Source: Struthidea cinerea (taxonomy: Eukaryota > Chordata > Aves > Passeriformes > Corcoracidae). Taken from it: a stretch of 64,000 bases of DNA. Positions 47,501-59,500 of this stretch are shown here, one piece after another; positions within the stretch are counted from its first letter, which is position 1, and each line of letters begins with the position of its first letter. The notes beneath the pieces were generated by a model that worked only from the letters and a program-made list of their open reading frames with translations, was not told where the DNA came from and made no database searches. The DNA lies in the NCBI GenBank assembly GCA_013397865.1, contig VZTI01004086.1, positions 92,026 through 156,025 of the forward strand, read 5' to 3'. The position numbers were made by a program, and so were the translations under genes.

Positions 47501-50500
47501 CAGGAGCATGCGTGGCCACCCTTGATCCTCTCTCCTAAAGGGGCTCAAACTCTCAGTTGGTTTTCCAGCAGAACTGAAGCCATGCAATAGGTTCAGTGAA
47601 CTTCCTGGGTAGATGCAGCCACCTCGTCCCATCAGCTGTAGCTGCTCTGGAGTTACTCCTGTGTTACAACAGCTCCGGTGGAACCAGAGCTCAGCCCTGG
47701 CCGCAAACAGAGGCACCAGTGTCAGGGGAAGGGAGCTCTGGAGGCGAACAACCTCCACGTGCTGGGGAGGTTAATGCACCCCGAGCCTCTCTTGGTGGCT
47801 TGCTAGGCTCTCCCAGCCTAGCAAAGCCCTGGGTTTTGTAGGGGTGAAATTCCACTTGGGTTTCTGCAACGGTGCTCCAGAATCGCAGCTTGTTTCTAGA
47901 TATTGTGGCTTGAAAGATAACGTTACAAAAATAAACCCCTCGTATCGGCCATGAAACCATGGATCCTTGGGAATACTCACGCTGGAGCTGCTGAGAAACG
48001 TTCCCGTCATCGCGGTGCCGTGTTAACTCTGGCTCCTAAGCCCATCAATATGCATTGAGTAATTCACTGCTGTTAAGTTTAGGAGAAACATGTAGTTAAT
48101 GCATTTAGCCCACAACCTCCAACTGCCTCCCATGCCCCCCGGGGAATCTCTTCCCTCTCCCAATCCTGCAGCATCCCCACTGACAACTCCTACTCAGCTA
48201 TGCACTGCCAATGGAAACAGCTGTGACAGCTCCGAACCGAAAATGGGACTTGTGCAAATGAAATTCAGTGTAGCAGCAGAAGAAAGAACCACGGGGCTGC
48301 TCCGCTGCTTTTCCGCCCCGTGGGCCCTGCTCCTCCAGATCGTTCCTTCCGCAGCATCCACGAGGAGCTCGTCCCATCCCGTGCCCAGCGGGACCGTGGG
48401 GATAGAGGAGGAGAGGGCTGGGTGGGAAATGGAGAAATGGAGCTGGAGAATGGCAGAGAAGCCTTCAAGCACCTGAGCGCTCCTGCCCTCACCTGGGGGA
48501 AGTTTAAAGGGCTTTTTTTGGGTGCTGCTCGGGGCAAACCGAGGCATCTTCCGGAATGAGGCTGATTTCAGCCAAAAGCCTTTCCTTAAAAATAATCTTC
48601 CTTTTGGATCTCCAGGACAAGGGGAATAAACAGCCTAAAATCCAAGGCTGAGCTATTGTTTTCCAATCTGTTTTAGCCTTCATCTTGTTGGCAGGCTGCT
48701 TTAGAAAAGCAAAAGGTTAATGAGCCAATGTGCAGTGGGATTATTGCAGTAAAGATGACAGTGAACCAGTAATTACTAATTAGATGCAGTTTAACAGGAG
48801 GAACAAGTGAAATCTCCTCTTCACCAACTGTCAATAATTAGCAGATTTGGTGAGGTTGAAATGTGTCCACAGTTAAAAGGCTGATTTTTTAATGAAATGG
48901 CACTTGACAAAAGAGCTGTATGGAGGTCACAGCCATAGCCCTCGAGACGCTTCCCCATTCCATACTTAGGAGGGAAATCAGATGCAATCCAGCAGGGGGT
49001 CCCCATGGAACCATCCCTCCCTTGGGATCGCTTTGCACGGGGGGGAGGGGAGCAGGAGGGATTCTCTGCAGTAATTTTGTCCAAGTTGGATGAGAAGCCA
49101 GGGAAGGGATTTGCCAGCTGCCATGGGGAAAAATGTTTGAGAAGTGAGAAGTTCTGCTTTGCTTCTGGGGCTGGGGAACGGTTTCCTGGGAGTCTGGGAG
49201 CCCTTGGGATGGAGGCTGGGCTTGGAAGGAGCTCCTCTCAGCAAAGAAGTGGCACGAGGTCCTGAAGGGCTGGCAGGAGGCTGGAAGCTCGGTGGGAAGT
49301 GTCTCCCAAAGCCTGCAGAGGATTCAAGCTGTGCCTCGGAGGTTGTTTCCTCCTGCTCCACCAGTGGCTTCGGGAGCACCAAGAGGTTCATCTGAGGTTC
49401 CTCTCCTGAGTGCTGACCCAGCTTATCTTCTGGTTTATCTTCTGGTTTATCTTCTGGTTTATCTTCTGGTTTATCTTCTTGCCTTTCCCGTGTTGACGAA
49501 GGCAGGAGTATATTTGTTCTCCATGTGGACCTCAAATGAAGAGGTGATCCCAGGGGCCTTCTTTAATGCCCATAAATGATTTATTTGAGCAGAACCCCCA
49601 GGATTTACATGACAGCGAGTGACTGAACACTGACATGGCTCAAGTAGGACTTGAGGGAAAATCTGAGGTATCTGGGAATGTGTTGAGCCCCTTTCCGGCC
49701 TTCAGCTGAAGGGTGGTGGTGCTCAGTGAGGTGTCTGGTGTTCCTTAGTAAGGATGGACTCGTTCCTGCAGAGGCTGGGCAGTGAGTGACCCTTCCAGAG
49801 CATCGTGCTGCCCCTGGAAGGGCGAAGTGGTGGGAGAGGAGGTGACGTTTGGGGACAGCAGGGTGGTGCTGCCGTGGCTGCTCACAGAGCTTGCGCAGAA
49901 CTCAGTGTGAGATAAGAAAGGCCTAAGGAAGTCCTAAACTGTTCCTCCAACCCCAGCAGGATCACCGTGAGACCAAATGCTCAATTCTGCTGTCTCATTT
50001 CCTCATCAGGACCAGAGGAAGAGCCTCAAGTTGTGCCAGGGGAGGTTTAGGCTGGATTTAGGAAAAAATTCTTCCCCGAAAGGGTGGTCGGGCACTGGCA
50101 CAGCTGCCCAGGGGGAGTCCCCATCCCTGGAGGGATTTCAGAGCCCTGTGGATGTGGCACCTGGGGACATGGGGCAGTGCTGGCCCGGGCAGTGCTGGGG
50201 GATGGTTGGGCTCTGTGATCTCACAGGACTTTTCCAACCTGACCGATTCCATGGCTCTGTGCAAAGAGGGCCCCTCAGCCATGGAGCACAGCAGGAGTCC
50301 TCTCCCGTGCATCCCAAGGTGATCCCCCAATGGGGAAGGTTGGCCTGAGGCTGCTTCCCAAGGGATGAGCAGGGAGCCTGGACCCCACGCTGGGCTGAGC
50401 AGCCCCTTCCTTGGGAAGGTCCCGGTCTCCCTTGGTTTGAGACAGGATTATTTCACCACTTCTCCCTTCCTCTCCTGCTCTCACCAGCCCTGGGCACCAC

Positions 50501-53500
50501 CAACCAGAAGCTGATGAGTTCCTGGCTCCTTCCCCCCTTCCCAGGTTTTCCTCCACCTCCTCCAGCTGTTGGGACAGGGATCACAGCCCTGGGATGTGTT
50601 TCCCAGGGATCCAGACTCCACACGCCACTCTCCCTTGGCCCCTCCCTTCATTCCCTTTTAGCTTCCTTTTCCAATTGCACCGCGTGGGAAAGCAGGAAAG
50701 CTGCTTCCAGGAGCCTGCCAGCATGGGGGGAGCACTACTGGGAGGATTTCGGTGGCCTGAACTGGTTTGGTTGGGTCTGTGGTTGTGCTCAGGCTTGCAG
50801 GGAGGCGATCCAGGGGCTGGAAGGGTCTCTCCAGAGGATGGTGATGAGCTCCTGTTCGTTCAGGGGAGCTGTTGGTGCCGTTCCTGTGCTCTGTAGATGT
50901 CCCTGGACCATTCCCAACCCATCACAGGTCTCCTGCACAGGTTATTCTGTCAGGAGCCGTCTCTTCAGTGGAAGGTGTCCCAGCCCATGGCAGAGGCTGG
51001 AACTAGATGGTCTCCAAGGTCCCTTCCACCCCAAACCATCCCGTGATTCCATGTCATGATTCCGTGATGGGCTCTTGCCCCAGTTCCTGCTCCCACCTGG
51101 AGTTTCTCTCTCCGGCATCGTCTCCACCAGCAGAAAGAGACCTGGAGCTGGATTTGCTTTAGGGCTTGCAAGGTCAGACCACTCTCCATGGGATAAACTC
51201 CAGGTCAGAGTGACAGCAGAGCTTTTTGGGGAGCTCAGGTGCGTTCAGGGCAAGGACGGAGGCAGGTTCATGTGCCCCAAACCTCCTCGAGGCAGTTCAG
51301 AGCATTCCTAGGGGAAGGTATTCCCAAAGGACACAGGGAAGGATGCCAGGCTTAGTCCCCTCCTCCCCTTCCAGCGGTGCTTTGTCCTGAGCTGCTGATC
51401 CAGCAGCCTCCAGCTGCCTCCTGCTTCAGGGAGGGCTTCAGGTCAGAGTCTGGTGCTTCTGCAGAGACCGCACAACCCAAACATTCCAGACTCTGCGTGG
51501 CTGGGGCATTCCAGTCAGGAAAACCCCCACGTTCTCCTTTTTGTATCGTGACTCCCCATTCCCACCCTGGGATGCTCTCTTAGGTTCTCTTTCTGGGATG
51601 CAGCAGATGTTGTGTCCCGGCAATTCCCTTCTGCCTGCTCCACCCGGTGGACTTCCAGATGCAAATCCCTGGTGGTGATCCCGCAGAAGCAGCACCTGCC
51701 TTGCCCCAGGGCCACCTCCCATTTCCCAAACTCGTGGGTAAGCTCTTCCCTGCGGTGCCCTTTGGGTTCATGTCCTGGCACAACTGAAACTCCTCTTGAC
51801 CAGGAGAGAAGGAACCAGTTTGGCAAAGCGAAGGACATGTCTGGATCACGGCATCTCCCATTTCCGTGTCTTTTTTTTCCCCCACTTCCTTCTGAAAATC
51901 TCAAAATCAAAGCGTTTCCCTACTCGCTCCCCAGTGCTCTGGGGCTGGGAGATCTCGGTCACTTCTTCGGGAGCAAATGTCTTTCATAAAATCATGGGAT
52001 CATGGAATGGTTTGGGTTGGAAAGATCTTAAAACTCCTCTTGTTCCACCCCTGCCATGGGCAGGGACACCTCCCACTGTCCCAGGCTGCTCCAAGCCCCG
52101 ATGTCCAACCCGGCTGTGGACACTGCCAGGGATGAGGCATTTCCAAGGGGAAGGGGAAGAGGAGCAGGAGCAGGAAGAGGAAGGCTCTGGCCTGCAGGGA
52201 CTCCATCATCACTGCTTAGGAGCCCCTGGGACGCCTCAGGCTGGTTACATTTCCACCCGCTCCCCCTGTTTGGGTGCTTATTGGGCTCGGTGACACCTCA
52301 TGGCTGGGGAAGGTCGGGAGCAGCAGAGTCCTGATGGCTCCGGGGGCTGTGCCTTTGTTCTCCCTTTGCTCCCTGTCCCGGAGGCTTTGATTTGTGACCC
52401 AGCTGGCTTTTGATGGCCGCTCCTGGCAGCGCTCCTTTGTTTCCCCACCAGCAGCCGCTGCGCTCAAAGGTGCCGAACATTTTCCAGGCTCTGGCCTTAA
52501 AACTCCAGCCTGGAGCAGCAGAGCTGGGTGGTGCTGGGCAGCAGGGCCTGACCCGAGCTGTTCTGTGTGGTCAGCGGGGTGGCTGTGGGAGCAGGGACCC
52601 CTCCGGAGCGCCCAGGGGCTCCGGCAGCGGTGTCAGACGGGATCTGGTTTCATGTTTATACCCCTGGCCCTGGGAGACAGGTTCAAGTATGTAAACTATC
52701 CCCCTGCAAGCACAGGCTGCTGCAGGTGTGTGGGTGCTGGTGGGCATAAAAAAACATTCCTGACACCAGCTCTTTTGAGGAGTCTTCACCTCCTGATGGC
52801 TATAAGCCATTAGGAGTCAAAAGAAAGAGCTGACATCCGACAAGTCCGGATAAACAGCTAAACATTAACCCTTGGAGGGGCTCGGAAAACAGACTTAAAA
52901 GGCTCTTTGTGGAAAGAAGCCATTTTTTTGCAGGCCTGTTAATTGCTGTCTTTCTTCGAGACACCTTTCAGCAGCACCAACTGTAAACAGAGGGGCTCCT
53001 CCCCAGCACTTCCCCCAAGGATTCCTGCCCTGCCCTGGCCATTCCGGTGGCTCCTTGGCTTTGCTGCTTCACTCTGGGCCTGAAAGCCAAGTCCTTCCCC
53101 CTCTTCTGCCAGCCCACCCTGAGCACTCAGTCCACTTCCTGGGAACCAGGGAACACCCTGAGCTGGGATGATGAATGATCCACAAGGATCACCGAGTCCA
53201 ACTCCTGGCCCCGCACAGGAGTCATTAATATCAGAAAAGTCCTTTAATACCATCAAGCCCAACCGTTCCTGGTCAGAGGCCTCTTTATTTGGCTCACCCC
53301 CAGACCTTCCCCGCCTGTTTCCTGCCTTACCCCTCTCCTGTCACACAGGGTTGGATTTGTCCTTTTTGGTGTATTTGGGGTTGTTTTGTCTCATCTGAAT
53401 CGACTCTGGCTGCTCCAAGAGGTGCAGGATACAAAGGAAGGCAATCAGTTGTCCAGACTTGCCTGCTTGGGGCGGAGAATGCCTTATTAATCACATCTCA

Positions 53501-56500
53501 CAGATATAATTATCTGTAATTGCTTTTTAAATCATTTGGCTCCCGCAGCCTGTTCCTGGTGAGGCTGGTGGTCTGTGAGAGAAGGAAATGTGCGGGGGGC
53601 TGGGGTCTTGAGGAGCTTGCCCAGCTTCCTTAAAGCGCCAAGGGCATCCCTAAATCCCCATCTCCCATCGTGGTGTTCCTCCTGAACACCAGGAGAATTC
53701 AGGGGCTGGTGTCTTCAGCAAATAGCAACAAATTCTTAAATTCCGTCTTCCTTGACAGAGCTGCTGGAGGAACTCCTGCTAGAAGGGACCTAAGAACTCA
53801 TTTTCATCCAAAGGGAAGCTTTTTCACAATGTCCACATTCAAAAGTAGGATTTTTTTTCTCCCAAGAGAGGAGAAACTCTGAGAGTCTTTGCAGGCGCTT
53901 TTCATTCCAGCAGGGATGAGGGATCCTGACCAAACCGTGCAATTCTGAGAGTTCTCAAGGCCATATTTGAGGTGGGGTGGTGACTTTTCCACCAATCCAT
54001 TGGCTCAGGTGTTCCCGAAAAAGTCTGCGTCCTGTAACGTGAGGGTTCTTCCAGGAAGCCAGGGAGAAGTTTCTTTGGCCCTGTCCTGAGGAGGGTCCTG
54101 ACTGGGTGAGGCCACGTGCCCTGAGGTCACCACGCAGCTGCTCCTGCCCTGTGCCAGCCTAAAGCCTTGCTGGAGCTGGTGTGGAAATGAATTTATGGTG
54201 GTAAGCTGGGATTTACCCCACGGGCACCCACCCCAGCCCCTCGCACACCGAGCAAACCTTCTCTGGAGCAGAGGGGAAAAGGCTCAGCTCCTGCAAAGGC
54301 CTTCGGGGTCTCCTCTCTCCGCAACACAGACAGAAGGAACTTTCTTTGATCTTGCTGTTTGTAATCTTACAGTCTCGAAGCTTTTATTTGGGGTGTTTTG
54401 GTGGGTTTGGTTTAATACTTGAGGCTTCTGGTGCTGTGGGTTCCCAGAAACTCAACAGCTTCAAACTCACAGCTTCGCGATGAGTTGGGGGTGGTGCTGT
54501 GCTGGGGGGTGACCTTCCAGTTTTTATAAAGCTGGAAGTGCTGAGGGTCTGAGAGCTCAGCGTTAACCAAACCCACCAAAAACCCCGAACAGAGGCCTCA
54601 AGACCACAGGATTTCAAACAGCAAGATCAAGAAGGAGTTCCTTCTGTCTGCCAGATGTCACTGATGTCACCTCGAGGCTCCAGAAGGGTCCCTGTGGGGC
54701 ACCGGGAGGTGAGAGCCGGAGCGTTCCTGGGGGATTGCTTTGGGGAAGGCCACGGGGCTGGAGCTCAGGAGCTGCTGGGCTGCTCCGCTCCAGGACAGGC
54801 TGGGACACGCCGGGGATGGGGGTGACCTCCCGGCCCAGGTGTGGGGCTGTTATCCCACCTGCTGGCTCCGTTATCGTCACTGTTATCATCGCTCCTGCCG
54901 GAGCACCGCAGACGCGCTGCGCGAGGGGAGCTCCCTGCTCCAGCCACAAATGCCACCTTCCCCCTCTTCCCACCTGGTTAAATGCTGAGGTCTTTGCTTC
55001 GTATTTTTCCCTCTTCCTCAGCCTAAATGTTGAGGTCTTTGCTTCGTCTTTTTCCTCAGAGAAGCTGTGCCGCGGCAATTTCCCAAAAGGGAGATTAAAA
55101 ACTCCCGCCCTTGATTACAGAATCATGAAATTAGGTCGGAAAAGACCTTTAAGGTCATCGAGTCCAACCGTGACCCCAGCACCACCAAACCGCAGAACCA
55201 CGGGAGCATTTAGGCTGGAAAAGGCCTTTAAAATCATTGAGTCCAACCGTGAACCCACCCCTGCCCAGCCCAGCGAAGTGAGGAAGCTGCAGTCCCACAG
55301 CTGCCCCATAAAGCCTGGAATCTGCTCTGCTTCAGGACAATCCGTTGTTCCCATTTCAGCTGAGGGCAGGAACATCCCTGGCGAACAAAAAGTCTCCTGA
55401 AATGGAAAACCCTCGAAAGCCAGGATAGCCAAATATCCCAGAACAGCCAAATATTCCAACTTTCCTCTGGTTTTTATTGCCTAAAGAAGATGTTCTGGGA
55501 AGGCAGAAGGGAGGTGGATGCTGGTAGTCAAAACATCCATGGCAAAAAAAAGTCCCCTGTCAGCTCGAGAGTAGAATCGTGGAATAGTGGAATCATGGAA
55601 TGGTTTGGGTTGGAAGGGACCTCAAAAATCCTCTCATTCCTACCCTGCCCTCCAGCAGCTGGAGGTGGGTGCTGGTGCTCAAAGCATCCATGGCGAGGAA
55701 AAACCAGAAAAATCTCCTGGAATGGATAAATCGCAGGAGCCAGAACAGCCAAATATTCCAGAACAGCCAAATATTCCGACTTTCCTCCATTTTTATTGTT
55801 TGAGGACAATGGGGATAGCGTTAATGTCAAGCTCTGGTGCTTGTTAATTACCCCTTCTCCGTGCCCAGCCCAGGGTGAGGCAGCAGCCCTGGGATCCAGC
55901 TCTGGTGGAAGAGTGCTGACCACAGGTCCTGCCACAGGAAAAAAGCGTTTCCATCTTCTCTCCCTTCTTCAGACAATAAAAATGGAGGAAAGGTGGAATA
56001 TTTGGCTGTTCCAGCTCCTGAGATTTATCCATTCCAGGAGATTTTTCTGTTTTTTCTTTGCCATGGATGCTTTGGCCACGAGCACCCACCTCCAGCTGCT
56101 GTAGGGCAGGAGAGAATTTGAATGATTTTGAAGGTCCCTTCCAACCCAAACCATTCCATGATTCCATGATTCTACTTTTGGCAGGAGACTTTCCATGGTT
56201 TTGTGAAAAACATTTTTGACCAAATACAACGTTTTTTATTATGTAAACTGAACATTTCTTTCAAAGACAGGGATCAAAAAGACTTGAGAGAAACCGAAAA
56301 TGAAGAGAACTGTACTGGTCAACTCTTAAATTCAAGTTTTATTATTAATTCGAAGGAAAACGTCACAAAATTCAGGTTTCTCTCAAAATTGCTTCCCCCA
56401 ACTCTGTGATTTGGGCAGCAAACTGAAAATCGATCATTTATAAATCATTCGTTTGTGCTTCAGTCGCGAGAACATCTCCCAGCCAGTGTGTCCAGCTTTG

Positions 56501-59500
56501 GGGCACGGGGGGATTTCAGCTGTGTAGGAAGCCTGGGAAGTTGTCAGAAAAGAGCTCTGACACCAACATGGCTGAGGAGAGCCGGGGTTTGTCTGTCGGT
56601 TTTAACAGAGCTGAGCTTATAACCTTCGGACACGTGCAGGGGAAGAAAACCTCTGGCAGCAGAGAGCTCCTTAGGGCAGCGAAGGGATAAATGCAGAGCT
56701 GGAATTCTGGATTCAGGGAAATGCCGGCCCTGGGGGTGGCTGGAGCAGGGCACTGAGAGCTCCTGGATCTCCACGGCTGCTGGGGCTCTGCAACCAGAGG
56801 TTGGAGGACCTTTGAAAAATATTGTCTGTGCTGTAACCAAAAGGGTTCTGGGGGCATTTCCCAAATTCTCTCACCTGCCGGGTCACCTTCAGCTGGCTGC
56901 AGGTCTGCGACAATTCCGAGAGAAACTCCTCGGCAAACGCTGCTGTCCTCATCTCGTTCCTCAGGGATCGATCCATGGGCGGCACTTCATTGGTTTGGGT
57001 GGGATGGGACCTAAAAACCATCTCATTCCACCCTCTGCTGTGGGCAGGGACACCTTCCAGGGACAGGGACACTTTCCATGGGCAGGGACACCTTCCATGG
57101 GCAGGGACACCTTCCATGATCAGGGACACTTTCCATGGACAGGGACACCTTCCAGGGACAGGGACACTTTCCACGGACAGGGACACCTTCCATGGACACC
57201 TTCCATGGGCAGAGACACTTTCCATGGTCAGGGACACCTTCCATGGGCAGGGACACCTTCCATGGACACCTGTGGACAGGGACACCTTCCAGGGACAGGG
57301 ACACCTTCCAGGGACAGGGACACTTTCCATGGACACCTTCCATGGACAGGGACACCTTCCATGATCAGGGACATTCTCCATGGTCAGGGACACCTTCCGT
57401 GGACAATTTCCATGGGCAGGGACACCTTCCATGGACACCTTCCACTAGGACAGGTGTTCCAAGCCCCATAACCCAAGGGGAACTGCTCAGTGACCCGAAA
57501 TGCCGCTGAGACACACAGAGATCCATGGGGCAGGATGGATCCATCCAAAGGGGCTGGGAGAGCTGGTGGAAGGACTCACCGAGACCTCTCCATTATTTAT
57601 CAGCAGTCCTGGATAACCGGGAAGGTCCCAATTGATTGGGAATGCAAATGGGTGGGGCCCTCATGACAAGAAAGGGGCTGGAGCGTGTCCAGGGAAGGGA
57701 ACGGAGCTGGGAAGGGGCTGGAGCCCCAGGAGCGGCTGAGGGAGCTGGGAAAGGGGCTCAGCCTGGAGAGAAGGAGGCTCCGGGGGGACCTTGTGGCTCT
57801 GCACAACTCCCTGACAGGAGGGGGCAGCCAGGGGGGGTCGGGCTCTGCTCCCAGGGAACAGGGACAGGAGGAGAGGNCACAACGCGCTGACAGGAGGGGG
57901 CAGCCGGGGGGGGTCGGGCTCTGCTCGCAGGGAACAGGGACAGGAGGAGAGGGAACGGCCCCAGGCTGGGCCAGGGGAGGGGCAGGGTGGACACCAGGAG
58001 GAATTTTCTCTTGGAAAGGGTGGTCAGGGATTGGAAGTGCCCAGGGCAGGGCTGGAGTCCCCATCCCTGGAGGGATTTCAGAGCCCTGTGGATGTGGCAC
58101 TTGGGGACATGGGGCAGTGCTGGCCCTGGCAGTGCTGGGGGCGGTTGGGCTTTGTGATCTCAGAGCTCCCGTCCAGCCTCAAGGATTCCATGGTTCCGTG
58201 GTGCTACAGCCCTTCCTGCACCTGGCTGAGGTTCCCGAGGGCCTGGAGAGCCTGGCCCTGCCCTTGGCTTTGCCCTGGTGACCAAAGGCCCAGCAGGAGA
58301 TGGCCAAGAGCTGCTGGAAGGGCCAGGAGACCCTTCCCAGGCTCCAAAGGAGCCAGCAGCACCTCTCCCCTCTGGCAGCAGCAGAAGACACAGTGACCAT
58401 CCTGGTCCTCCCTTCCCCCAGCCCGGAGCAGCATCCGTCAGTCCCCATGACCCTCCCCCTCCCAAAATTGGCTGCCTTCTCCCTTCTTCTCCCCCCCTCC
58501 TTTTTTTTTGGCTGAGTGATGAGCTGTATGCCAAATCCATCTGCTCCTGTCTCCCCTAGCTGCCTTCCATATCGTTCCAGGATCCCTGGCAGCGAGCCTA
58601 GACCTATCTCTCTCCCTGCACTCTCCGGAGCACATTCCTTTCTACACCTTTTCCCGAGCTGGGATAGAAATGAGTATCAACCCCAAACAAAAAGCATCTG
58701 CTTTCTGCCTGCTGCTGCCTCACCGGCCGCGCCTGCACGTTACACCCGTGTCAGCAGCCATGCAAAACACACACAACCCCCCGCTCGCATCCAACAGGGA
58801 CCGACTGCCGGGATTTGGGGCGCCGGGAGCTCCCCCGCGCCCGCTCCCGCGCCGGCTCCGCAGCACCAGCTGTGACCACCGCACCATTTGTTCCTCCAGC
58901 CCACGCCAGCACTCGGAGCCAGTTCTTTATCACCCCAATTAGCCTTGTCTGAGCTGATGAGAGGAGAGAGGCTTCCACTGCAAGGCAGGGATGGGGGAAG
59001 AGAGCTGGGGAGCCGTGGGTACCCGGGAGGCGATTCCCAGCTCTGTTCCCTGGCAGGGATGGATTTCGGCAGGTCAGGGGCACCGGTGCTGTCACTGCTG
59101 CCGCCGTCCTGCCTGAGCTACCTGAGGGCTGCTGGTCCATAAACAGCTGCTTCAGAAGATCAGGGCACAGAGTTCCTTGGGGTTTTCCCCCTTTTTCCCT
59201 CGTGCGCTTGGCTGTCTGCCGGAGGGAAAGGAGCATCCTCAGGCTTCACTGCTCCCAGGTGCTGGGGTGGGCTGTGGTTCATCCCGGCCACGTTTCAGGA
59301 TGAGCTGGGAGGTGCACCCGGGCTGTGTCCCCAGCGAGGATCTCCCTGGAGCTGTGGCAAAGCTCCCAGTGGCCTCACAGGGTGCTGAAGGAGTTCCCCT
59401 TCTCCCACGGCCTCACTGGAGCCTTTCCCGTGCTGGATACCAAGCTGTCAGTGCAGCCAGCAGCCCCAGATCCTGGGCTTGCCCCAGACAACCCCTCGTA

